Shown piece after piece: positions 36,693-43,942 of a stretch of 64,000 nt of DNA. A model generated the notes under the pieces. That model was not told where the DNA came from and did no database searches. It worked only from the letters and a program-made list of their open reading frames with translations. This stretch comes from Gammaproteobacteria bacterium (lineage in GTDB: Bacteria; Pseudomonadota; Gammaproteobacteria; Pseudomonadales; JAUIET01). A program made the translations under genes and the position numbers. The stretch's first letter is position 1. The number at the start of each line of letters is the position of its first letter. The stretch lies in contig JAUIET010000009.1 of assembly GCA_030429735.1 (NCBI GenBank), positions 62,001 through 126,000 of the forward strand. Reading direction: 5' to 3'.

Positions 36693-37579
36693 TGCGATTT
36701 CGCGTTAGGCACTCTACCCGGTACCAGTATGCACAGTCTGTTAGCCGATGCTATAACCTGGCCTATGTTATTCCGCGTGATACTGAGCGACAGCAATGCC
36801 TGAGCTGTAGTGTTTCGGTTTCGCCTCAAGTCACAAAAGAGCACAGGCGTATCGATTATTTTGGCAATCATGCCTATCATTTTGAGATACAAACGCCTCA
36901 CACCGAATTGCTTATTACCGCTGAGAGCGAAATAAAGGTGCATGAGAAGGCGACGGAACCGAGCTTTGATTTAGGTATGTCTTATGGAGACGTTCTTAAT
37001 TTCATCGAAACCACGCTAAGCGATGAGGTGATTGAGGCCCGTGAGTTTCTTCTGGGTTCACCAATTATTGGTTCCAGTGCGGCAATTGCTGATTACGCCA
37101 GCACCAGTTTTCAGCACAATCGATCACTGAAGTCCTGTGTTAGCGATTTGACGGCACGCATATTCAATGAGTTTACTTACGATCCTGGCTTCACAACAAT
37201 CGCAACGCCGCTTGCGGATGTGTTGGAGCACAAGAAAGGAGTGTGCCAGGATTTTGCCCACTTACAGATTGCTTGCTTGCGTACTATGGGAATTCCGGCA
37301 AAATATGTGTCTGGCTATATTGAAACGCTACCAAAACCGGGCGAGGAAAAGCTGATTGGTGCGGATGCAACGCACGCGTGGATAGCTTATTTTTCTCCTC
37401 GTGAAGGCTGGGTAGAGTTCGACCCTACAAATAATTCCCTGGCTAACAGCCAGCATATCGTAACAGCATTTGGGCGTGATTATTTCGATGTCACACCGGT
37501 TAAAGGCGTAATCTTTGGCGGCGGGAAAAGCCCAATCCTCCATGTTTCGGTTGATGTCAGCCGTATACCAGAAAACTAG
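36692..37579 (+). CDS. Transglutaminase-like protein
   Basis: A 295-residue protein: N-terminal beta domain (RFRVRHSTRYQYAQSVSRCYN) and papain-like core with Cys185 (GVCQDFAHLQ), His228 (THAWIAYF) and Asp244 (EFDPTNN). The complete triad predicts protease, transglutaminase or peptide N-acyl activity. ATG 36692 overlaps the fused gene stop; a GTG at 36677 is possible. The TAG stop lies inside the CTAG that begins the nested palindrome element. Confidence 0.9.
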   Translation: MRFRVRHSTRYQYAQSVSRCYNLAYVIPRDTERQQCLSCSVSVSPQVTKEHRRIDYFGNHAYHFEIQTPHTELLITAESEIKVHEKATEPSFDLGMSYGDVLNFIETTLSDEVIEAREFLLGSPIIGSSAAIADYASTSFQHNRSLKSCVSDLTARIFNEFTYDPGFTTIATPLADVLEHKKGVCQDFAHLQIACLRTMGIPAKYVSGYIETLPKPGEEKLIGADATHAWIAYFSPREGWVEFDPTNNSLANSQHIVTAFGRDYFDVTPVKGVIFGGGKSPILHVSVDVSRIPEN

Positions 37580-37846
37580 GGCAGCTCTGAAAAATACCCG
37601 ATGCCTCTGGCTTACAGGCGAATCCAGCATTGAGGCGCGAGTTTGCAGGCATACTGGCCGTACGCCAAAAACTCGCAACGAAAAGGCTGGATTCGCCTGT
37701 AAGCCCCGGAGGGCGCGGCCTGTAGCGCACCGTGACTTCGTTGCGCTCCTCGCCAGGGACAACCAGCACTGGCCTTCGGAACGCGCCTCATCACGGCACG
37801 CTACAGGCCGCGCAGAGGCATTGGGTATTTTTCAGAGCTGCCCTAG
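37576..37846. mobile_element. 271-bp nested palindromic element with 34-bp terminal inverted repeats
   Basis: Outer arms 37576-37609 and 37813-37846 are inverted copies (CTAGGGCAGCTCTG..., one mismatch in 34). Inside are two further hairpins: 37610-37628 with 37686-37704 (19 bp perfect) and 37713-37727 with 37799-37813 (15 bp perfect). The first has its own inner pair GCGAGTTT/AAACTCGC. The single strand would fold as a three-way junction. Both ends are CTAG, like the target duplication of IS5-group elements, so it is probably a non-autonomous (MITE-like) insertion. No transposase is encoded. It fills the 325-bp gap between two transglutaminase genes. Confidence 0.8.
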
Positions 37847-37904
37847 CGAAAACATCCTGCTGCGGGCAGATCAGCAACTCAGTCTTCTAAACAGGTTTTA
37901 TACT

Positions 37905-38720
37905 ATGTGGTTACGTACGAATTGCTATCTGGAGTTTAACATCGAGGTATCGACGCCCTTCGTGTTGATGTTGCGACCCCGAAGTGGCGCACAGCAGTGG
38001 ATATCAAGCGAAATTTACAAGCTCACGCCCAATATATCGGCTTTTGAATTCACCGATGGCTACGGAAATCTTTGTCAGCGACTTATTGCACCGCCAGGGT
38101 TTTTTTCGGTCCATACCTCTGCGCAGGTTATGATATCCGACCGGGTAGACAGGGCACCCGGAGCACGATTCGTCGAGATACAAAACCTTCCAGATGAAAT
38201 GCTGCACTATTTGCTTCCAAGTCGTTTTTGTGAGTCCGATTTGTTCTGCACTATGGCCAGCACCATTACAGGTGGACAGCATCCTGGATATGATCAGATT
38301 GCGGCCATAGAAAATTGGCTTCGCGAGAATATTCGATACGAACCGTTCAATAGTGATGTTCAAGTTTCTGCAGTTGATGTAAATGCCAGGGGGTGGGGTG
38401 TTTGTCGCGACTTTGCGCACCTTGGCATAGCGCTTTCACGTAGTCTTAGCATTCCAGCTCGCATGGTGGTAGGTTATTTACACGGGCTGCAACCCATGGA
38501 TTTGCATGCCTGGTTTGAGGCCTATGTCGGTGATCGTTGGTATTCCTTCGATGCTACTCAGGCAAGAACTGGGCAAGGCTACGTAGCGCTTGGATATGGG
38601 CGCGATGCAGCTGATGTTGCAGTCTACAACCAGTTTGGCCCTGGCGTGTATCCTTCTCTGCAGAGAGTCAGCGTAGAGCAAATTGATCACGCGAGCGCTG
38701 ATTTGGACATTGCACACTGA
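37905..38720 (+). CDS. Transglutaminase-like protein
   Basis: A 271-residue protein: beta-rich N-terminal domain (NCYLEFNIEVSTPFVLMLRPRSG) and core with Cys167 (WGVCRDFAHLG), His201 (DLHAWFEAY) and Asp216 (SFDATQ), a full triad. Start ATG 37905. The frame stays open upstream through the palindromic element, but that stretch is repeat DNA and the conserved N-terminus begins here. It resembles the single transglutaminase that accompanies stand-alone ATP-grasp plus alpha-E genes in other genomes, so it may belong to the first module functionally. Confidence 0.88.
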   Translation: MWLRTNCYLEFNIEVSTPFVLMLRPRSGAQQWISSEIYKLTPNISAFEFTDGYGNLCQRLIAPPGFFSVHTSAQVMISDRVDRAPGARFVEIQNLPDEMLHYLLPSRFCESDLFCTMASTITGGQHPGYDQIAAIENWLRENIRYEPFNSDVQVSAVDVNARGWGVCRDFAHLGIALSRSLSIPARMVVGYLHGLQPMDLHAWFEAYVGDRWYSFDATQARTGQGYVALGYGRDAADVAVYNQFGPGVYPSLQRVSVEQIDHASADLDIAH

Positions 38721-38777
38721 TTGTTTTTGCAGTGCACGTTTCGATCGCTTTTGGTTTATAGAGAATGGAGAAAAAAT

Positions 38778-39125
38778 ATGAGTTACGTTGACTGCATGAT
38801 TGCCGCCGTACCCACGGCCAACAAACAGGCGTATCTGGACCATGCCCAATTGGCCGGAGCCGTTTTTAAGAAACACGGGGCGCTTAAACTGGTGGAGCAT
38901 TGGGGCGACGACGTCCCAGAGGGCGATCTTACTTCACTGCCCAAGGCGGTTCAGTGCAAGCCCGAGGAAACCGTGGTGTTCTCATGGATATCCTGGCCAT
39001 CCAAAGAGGCGCGCGATGCTGGCATGCAAGGTGTTATGAGTGACCCGGTCATGGCTGAAAATCCGATGCCGTTTGATGGTAAACGAATGATCTTTGGCGG
39101 GTTCGATATAATACTTGAGATTTAG
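38778..39125 (+). CDS. DUF1428 family protein
   Basis: A 115-residue protein of the DUF1428 (YbaA-like, ferredoxin-like dimeric barrel) family: SYVDCMIAAVPTANKQAYLDHAQLAG, then VEHWGDDVPEGDLT and FSWISWPSKEARDAGMQGVM. ATG 38778 has GGAG at 7 nt. Its TAG stop and the TAA stop of the convergent aminotransferase share four bases. Role unknown. Confidence 0.85.
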   Translation: MSYVDCMIAAVPTANKQAYLDHAQLAGAVFKKHGALKLVEHWGDDVPEGDLTSLPKAVQCKPEETVVFSWISWPSKEARDAGMQGVMSDPVMAENPMPFDGKRMIFGGFDIILEI

Positions 39126-40249
39126 ACAGTCTCTTTCAGCACCGCCTCAAACGATGCAACTGTACGCTCAACGTTTTGCAGTTTGTCCAAACCAAACAGG
39201 CCCAGCCTGAACGTTTGAAAGTCGTCGCGCTCATCGCACTGTAAGGGAACACCGGCGGCTATCTGCATGCCATGTGCGGCAAATTTGCTGCCATTCTGCA
39301 GGTCTGCATCGCTGGTATAACTCACCACAACGCCCGGTGCTTTGAAGCCTTCATCCGCTACGCTGTTGATTCCGTTCGACTCCAGCACTGCTCGAATTTT
39401 TTGTCCGAGTTCAATTTGCCAGGCTTTGACTTGATCAAAGCCCAATTCGGCTGTTTCCTGCATTACTGAGTGGAAAGCGCGTAAGCCATCGGTGGGCATG
39501 GTAGCGTGGTAAGCGTGACCTCCGTTTTCGTACGCTTGCATGATGCTGTGCCATTTTTTCAGGTCGCAGGCGAAACTGTCGCTTTCGGTCTCGGCTAAAC
39601 GAGCGAGACCACGTTCGCCGAGCATCACCAGACCGCAGCACGGTGAGCCACTCCAGCCTTTCTGTGGCGCGCTGATTAACACATCAATACCAAGATCGGC
39701 CATGTCCAGCCATAAGGTGCCGGACGCGATGCAATCAATCACTAACAAACCGCCCACGTCACGAGTAGCCTTGGCCAGTGCCCGGATGTAGTCATCTGGC
39801 AACAGCATGCCAGATGAGGTTTCAACGTGAGGCGCAAATACCACTGCCGGCTTTTCAGAGCGAATAGCAGCGCAGACTTCATCAATGGGTGCTGGCGAGA
39901 AAGGCGCTTGTGCTTCGTTTGCGGACTGGCGAGCCTTCATCACCGTGTGTGATTTGGCAATGCTGCCGGTTTCCAGTATTTGCGTCCAGCGAAAGCTGAA
40001 CCAACCGTTGCGAACAACCAGGCAGTGCTGATTGCGAGCGAATTGCCGCGCAACTGCTTCCATACCGAACGTACCGCTGCCTGGTACGATCACCACAGCG
40101 TCAGCTGCATAGACTTGCTTCAAGGTGCTGGAAATGCCGCGCATCACTGATTGAAATGATTGCGACATGTGGTTGAGAGAGCGGTCGGTGTAGACCACTG
40201 AATACTCTAACAAGCCATTAGGATCAACATCGGGTCTAAGTCCAGCCAT
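39122..40249 (-). CDS. Class V aminotransferase (alanine-glyoxylate/serine-pyruvate type)
   Basis: A 375-residue fold-type I PLP enzyme: VPGSGTFGMEAVARQFA, FAPHVETSSGMLLPDDYI, LVIDCIASGTLWLDMADLGIDVLISAPQKGWSG with the PLP lysine, and the C-terminal FRLGLFGLDKLQNVERTV with the carboxylate-binding Arg. It likely transaminates small amino acids (alanine, serine or glycine with glyoxylate/pyruvate); exact substrates are unknown. Start ATG 40249; GTG 40261 is possible. Confidence 0.85.
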   Translation of the reverse strand: MAGLRPDVDPNGLLEYSVVYTDRSLNHMSQSFQSVMRGISSTLKQVYAADAVVIVPGSGTFGMEAVARQFARNQHCLVVRNGWFSFRWTQILETGSIAKSHTVMKARQSANEAQAPFSPAPIDEVCAAIRSEKPAVVFAPHVETSSGMLLPDDYIRALAKATRDVGGLLVIDCIASGTLWLDMADLGIDVLISAPQKGWSGSPCCGLVMLGERGLARLAETESDSFACDLKKWHSIMQAYENGGHAYHATMPTDGLRAFHSVMQETAELGFDQVKAWQIELGQKIRAVLESNGINSVADEGFKAPGVVVSYTSDADLQNGSKFAAHGMQIAAGVPLQCDERDDFQTFRLGLFGLDKLQNVERTVASFEAVLKETV

Positions 40250-40343
40250 GAGAAATGCCACCGGGGTTAAAAAAGAGGCGGCATTTTACGCGAGATTCAA
40301 GCGCAGTTCATCTCTGAGGCGGTGTACAGTAAGAAATAATGGC

Positions 40344-40376
40344 GCACCAATTTACCGCAGAGCGGTAAATTGGTGC
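40344..40376 (-). terminator. Hairpin after the small basic gene, terminator-like
   Basis: A perfect 15-bp stem GCACCAATTTACCGC/GCGGTAAATTGGTGC with an AGA loop, 8 nt past the stop of the gene at 40384. The minus-strand sequence after it (GCCATTATTTC) is only partly T-rich, so it may be a terminator or a stabilising 3' stem. Confidence 0.6.
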
Positions 40377-40383
40377 AGCGTAG

Positions 40384-40644
40384 CTAGTTGCGAATACGCT
40401 TTGCCAGGTCTTTTATTGCCTTGCGGAGGCGTTTTGCTTGCTTCTCAAAATCTTTGGAAGTCGGCACGTCGGCCTTTTTAACCAGCTTTTCGATCTGATC
40501 CAGCAATTTCTCGCCGCGCTTGACCAGCGCCTTTTGCGTTGACGGAGCTTCCTTGCGGGCTTTTTCAATAGCCTTTCTGGCGTCTTGCAATTGGTCTTGT
40601 ACTTCCTCGAATACGCGAGCGTACAAACCCAGGTTTGCCAGCAT
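40384..40644 (-). CDS. Small helical protein, function unknown
   Basis: An 86-residue, highly charged, helical protein (VFEEVQDQLQDARKAIEKARKEA; KRGEKLLDQIEKLVKKADV; KDFEKQAKRLRKAIKDLAKRIRN), rich in Lys and Glu. ATG 40644 has no good ribosome binding site. It lies downstream of the histone H1-like gene, separated by a 9-bp hairpin, and is probably cotranscribed. Phasin-like or nucleoid-linked roles are possible; no family is recognised. Confidence 0.6.
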   Translation of the reverse strand: MLANLGLYARVFEEVQDQLQDARKAIEKARKEAPSTQKALVKRGEKLLDQIEKLVKKADVPTSKDFEKQAKRLRKAIKDLAKRIRN

Positions 40645-40650
40645 CACGCG

Positions 40651-40683
40651 GCGAGCATTACCGGATAATTGCGCAATGCTCGC
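40651..40683 (-). promoter_or_regulatory. Intercistronic hairpin between the histone-like and small helical genes
   Basis: GCGAGCATT/AATGCTCGC, 9-bp perfect arms, 15-nt loop, between the H1-like stop and the next start. It may attenuate or process the shared transcript. Confidence 0.45.
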
Positions 40684-40700
40684 GCTCTGCGACGATTTAC

Positions 40701-41063
40701 TTACTTTTTTTTTACGGTTTTTTTCTTAGCTACTGGCTTCTTTTTGGCCGCTGGCTTTTTCTTGGCTACTTTCTTAGCTGCCGGTTTCTTTTTGGCTGCT
40801 GCTTTTTTCTTCGCAGGTGCCTTCTTTTTAGCCGTTGTCTTTTTAGCAGCTACCTTCTTTTTGGCCGCTACCTTCTTTTTAGTTGCCGCTTTTTTCTTGG
40901 CGGCTGGCTTCTTCTTAGCTACTGTTTTTTTCGCAGCTGTTTTCTTGCGAGTTGTAGCTGCTTTTTTACGAGTAGCCACTTTTTTGGCCGTCGTCTTTTT
41001 CTTTGCAGTTGTTTTCTTGCGAGTGGTGGGTTTCTTAGCGGTGGTTTTCTTTCGTTGTGCCAT
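40701..41063 (-). CDS. Histone H1-like Lys/Ala-rich DNA-binding protein
   Basis: A 120-residue protein made almost only of K, A, T, V, P and R in KKxxAKK-type repeats (TTAKKPTTRKKTTAKKK; AAKKKVAAKKKVAAKK), like the C-terminal tail of eukaryotic H1, AlgP/AlgR3 and HctB. It should bind DNA non-specifically and compact the nucleoid. ATG 41063 has GAGG at 8 nt. The repeats make slippage and length variation likely. The long antisense Phe-rich frames are by-products of the AAG/AAA repeats. Confidence 0.85.
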   Translation of the reverse strand: MAQRKKTTAKKPTTRKKTTAKKKTTAKKVATRKKAATTRKKTAAKKTVAKKKPAAKKKAATKKKVAAKKKVAAKKTTAKKKAPAKKKAAAKKKPAAKKVAKKKPAAKKKPVAKKKTVKKK

Positions 41064-41264
41064 TGTTGGTCCTCTATGCGAAAGCAGTCAGTGATAATGG
41101 TTTAGCTTTATTCGCGCACGACTACTCGACACAACAGAAAACCAGACAGTGCATCACACAGCGCGCTGGGCGCAAGTGTGCGCCATTTTTCCGCAGTATT
41201 CAAATGGCTGTATTACCAAACTTTTGCGGTTATGATTAGCGGCGTCGAATAAGAGGAAATAACG

Positions 41265-42611
41265 ATGCAACAAACTCGCGGCAGGTTCTCTTCTCGTATT
41301 GGTTTTGTGTTGGCGGCCGCGGGCAGTGCGGTTGGCCTGGGCAACATCTGGGGTTTCCCAACGCAGGCCGCCAGCAACGGCGGTGCCGCCTTTTTGCTGG
41401 TGTATTTGGCCTTGGCATTTTGCCTGGCGTATCCGGTGTTAATGACCGAGTTGGTGATTGGGCGGTATGCGCGCGGCAACCCGATCACGGCGCTCACTGC
41501 TGTTTCCAGCAATGCTTTAAGCCGTGCATTGGCGCCAATTATTGGCGGTTTCGGCATTCTGGTGGCCAGCCTTATCCTCAGTTTTTACTGCATTGTCGGC
41601 GGCTGGATGATGTCGCATTTCCTGGCAGAGTTGACCTGTTTGCTTGGCTTCGCAGATACCGCCGCCTGGCTGGAGACCTTTTCCATCAGCCGCAGTCTGT
41701 TTTTCACCACGGTATTTATGCTGTTGACCATCAGGATCATTTCGCAAGGGGTGGAGAGTGGAATTGAACGCTGGTCAACGCGTCTGATGCCCTTGCTGCT
41801 GGCCATGCTTGTGCTGTTGACGCTCTATGTCCTTACGATGGACGGTGCGATGGAAGGTTTGCGGGTCTACCTCATACCGGATTTTTCCCGCGCCCTGTCT
41901 CCGTCACTAATTATCAAGGCGCTGGGCAGTGCATTCTTCTCGTTGTCGCTGGGTGTTGGCACGATGTTGATTTACGGGTCGTACATTGACGACCGCGAGA
42001 GTCTGCCTAGGCTGGGTACCCAGGTGACGATTATCGACATCAGTATCGCAGTATTGGCCGGGTTTCTGATTCTGCCGGCGATGTACGTGGCGTTGCACAA
42101 CGGAGTTGAGATTTTCGCCGCAAACGGCGCACTGATTTCTGAAGACACACTGATCTTCACGGTATTGCCTGCTTTGTTTGACAAAATAGGATTGGCCGGT
42201 GGGGTAGTGGGTACATTCTTTTTTCTGTTGATGAGCATTGCAGCACTAACATCCTCTATTTCAATGCTTGAAGTACCGGTGGCTACAGCCGTAGAGAAGA
42301 GTTCAATGCAGCGCAAGCTGGCATCTTATGCTGTGGGTGGGCTGATTCTTTTGATCAGTATTACTATTATCATGAACTTTGAGCAGCTGTTTGGCGCAAC
42401 AATCGCGTTCACCACCCGTTATTCGCAGCCACTGCTGGGTATGTTGATTTGTATTTACGTTGCATGGGTATGGCATCGCGGCGAGGTGTTGCAGCAACTG
42501 CAAAAAGGCTCGCCCGACATAGAGACCAGCGCCTTTTGGCGAATTTGGCCCGGTTACATTAAATACGTATGCCCACTCGTCATCCTGATTATATTTGTGC
42601 AGTCCTTTTAA
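41265..42611 (+). CDS. Sodium-dependent transporter, SNF/NSS family
   Basis: A 448-residue membrane protein with about 11-12 segments. The first has the Na+/substrate signature RIGFVLAAAGSAVGLGNIWGFP (G-L-G-N-x-W); later segments include YGSYIDDRESLPR and SIAALTSSISMLEVPVA. NSS members import amino acids or amines with Na+, and the exact substrate is not predictable. SD AAGAGGAAATAACG precedes ATG 41265. Divergent from the histone-like gene across 200 bp in which no other gene is seen. A hairpin overlaps its stop. Confidence 0.9.
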   Translation: MQQTRGRFSSRIGFVLAAAGSAVGLGNIWGFPTQAASNGGAAFLLVYLALAFCLAYPVLMTELVIGRYARGNPITALTAVSSNALSRALAPIIGGFGILVASLILSFYCIVGGWMMSHFLAELTCLLGFADTAAWLETFSISRSLFFTTVFMLLTIRIISQGVESGIERWSTRLMPLLLAMLVLLTLYVLTMDGAMEGLRVYLIPDFSRALSPSLIIKALGSAFFSLSLGVGTMLIYGSYIDDRESLPRLGTQVTIIDISIAVLAGFLILPAMYVALHNGVEIFAANGALISEDTLIFTVLPALFDKIGLAGGVVGTFFFLLMSIAALTSSISMLEVPVATAVEKSSMQRKLASYAVGGLILLISITIIMNFEQLFGATIAFTTRYSQPLLGMLICIYVAWVWHRGEVLQQLQKGSPDIETSAFWRIWPGYIKYVCPLVILIIFVQSF

Positions 42612-42643
42612 CGCCGGTTGCCCATTGTTGAGCAATCCGGCGT
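42611..42643 (+). terminator. Hairpin at the end of the SNF transporter gene
   Basis: ACGCCGGTTGC/GCAATCCGGCGT with one bulged base and a 10-nt loop, starting at the stop codon. Strong stem but no T-run, so Rho-independent activity is uncertain. Confidence 0.5.
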
Positions 42644-42810
42644 CGAGAGCGCTATGCGGGTCGAGTCAGGATAGCTTGGTTCTTGCCCTGAACCCGCAAT
42701 GTACGCAGCCGACAGCTGAGCGGCAATGTCAGCCATCCGTCGAGTCGGCGATAAACGGTAAACTTGGTGGAACTGTGACGCGGTTCACATAACGTCAATC
42801 TGGCAGAGGG

Positions 42811-43713
42811 TTAGCCCGGCATTTGATAGGCATGGCCCCAGAAGTCACCCCGGGTGGATACTGTAGGGCTGAATTCGTTCCAGTCCAGCTGCAAGCCATC
42901 ATAGCCATACTCCACGGCAATCCCGCCCGGGCCAAATACGTAGAAGCTGAGCATGTTGTCGTTGCAGTGCCGTCCCAGCGATGAAAGCAAAGGCAAACCA
43001 GCCTGGTGTACGCGGTCAAGGCAGGCACCCACTTCATCGATACTGGTCACCTCAAGCATCATGTGCACAATCCCCACCGGGCTGGGCCCGTTGAACAAGG
43101 CCACGCTGTGATGCCTTGGGTTGTTGGCGTGCATAAATATCACGCGCATGTCTGGCGCGCCTTCGGCCGGTGGCGGCAGACGCAAATCGTCGCTATCGCC
43201 AAAGCCGAGCACATCAATGTAGAACGCTCTCACTTGCTCTATATCCGGTGCTGGCAACACCACGTGTCCAAGGCCCATATCTCCGGTAACAAAGCGCGAA
43301 ACGCCTTGAGGAGACTCGAACGGTGAATTGCACTCTTGTGGATTGGTGCGGCCGTAATACAGTTCCAGGCAGTTACCGGCCGGGTCATTAAACCGAACAA
43401 ATTCGGTCACACAGCGTTGTTCTGCTTCTTCGCGAGTACCTGCTTGAACGTCTACTCCTGCCGCTTTGATTTTCTCTATTAGTGCTTGATAATCGGATGC
43501 AGAGGCTGTTTCCAAGCCCGCGGACACCAGTTTGTCGGTCTCGCCGGGTGACGCCATCAGCCTAAAAGGAGCGTCGTCTATCTTCAGGAATGTGCAGTCT
43601 TCATAGTCACAGCGGGGTACATCCATTGTGCCAAGTACATCGGTACCGAAGCTTCGCCAGGAGCCGGCGGCTTGTTCGCTGACGTGAAGATATCCTAGAT
43701 TTGCAACGCTCAT
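42811..43713 (-). CDS. Extradiol dioxygenase, BphC-like (VOC superfamily)
   Basis: A 300-residue type I extradiol dioxygenase: two VOC modules, N-terminal SVANLGYLHVSEQAAGSWRSFGTDVLG. The C-terminal module holds the iron ligands His150 (GLGHVVLP), His217 (IVHMMLE) and Glu268 (AVEYGYDG). His202, His249 and Tyr258 fit the catalytic His195, His241 and Tyr250 of BphC. It cleaves catechol-type rings with O2; close homologues act in biphenyl, steroid or other aromatic pathways. No ring hydroxylase is adjacent. AGGA lies 8 nt before ATG 43713. Confidence 0.88.
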   Translation of the reverse strand: MSVANLGYLHVSEQAAGSWRSFGTDVLGTMDVPRCDYEDCTFLKIDDAPFRLMASPGETDKLVSAGLETASASDYQALIEKIKAAGVDVQAGTREEAEQRCVTEFVRFNDPAGNCLELYYGRTNPQECNSPFESPQGVSRFVTGDMGLGHVVLPAPDIEQVRAFYIDVLGFGDSDDLRLPPPAEGAPDMRVIFMHANNPRHHSVALFNGPSPVGIVHMMLEVTSIDEVGACLDRVHQAGLPLLSSLGRHCNDNMLSFYVFGPGGIAVEYGYDGLQLDWNEFSPTVSTRGDFWGHAYQMPG

Positions 43714-43903
43714 ATTGGTGTCCTGTGCTTGCGATTGGTGTGACTAAAAACGGAGGTGTATTGTACAAATAACCAAGCCAAAAACACGTGAAACATGGCA
43801 CAGAAAGCCTTTCGTGCCATTGCAGGCAATTCCGCCGAGCTGCACGGCGAAACTCCGCTGCTGGTCTATGCTTTATCTTGTAAGTCAATAAACGAATACG
43901 CAT

Positions 43904-43942
43904 GGATGCAATAAAGACTATATAAAACATATAGATGCATCC
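43904..43942. promoter_or_regulatory. Inverted repeat covering the start codon of the GGDEF-EAL gene
   Basis: GGATGCA (43904-43910) and TGCATCC (43936-43942) flank a 25-nt AT-rich loop that contains the start region; ATG 43935 has no Shine-Dalgarno. Folding of the mRNA or protein binding here could limit translation. A second small hairpin (43797-43818, GGCACaGAAAG type) lies upstream. Confidence 0.35.

Noticed and set aside
37515-37904. Upstream extension of the last transglutaminase gene by 130 codons
   Set aside because: The extension is formed by the palindromic element; the conserved N-terminus begins at ATG 37905.
40635-41105. Long Phe-rich, apparently membrane-spanning frames on the plus strand
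   Set aside because: They are antisense readings of the AAG/AAA-rich histone H1-like gene.
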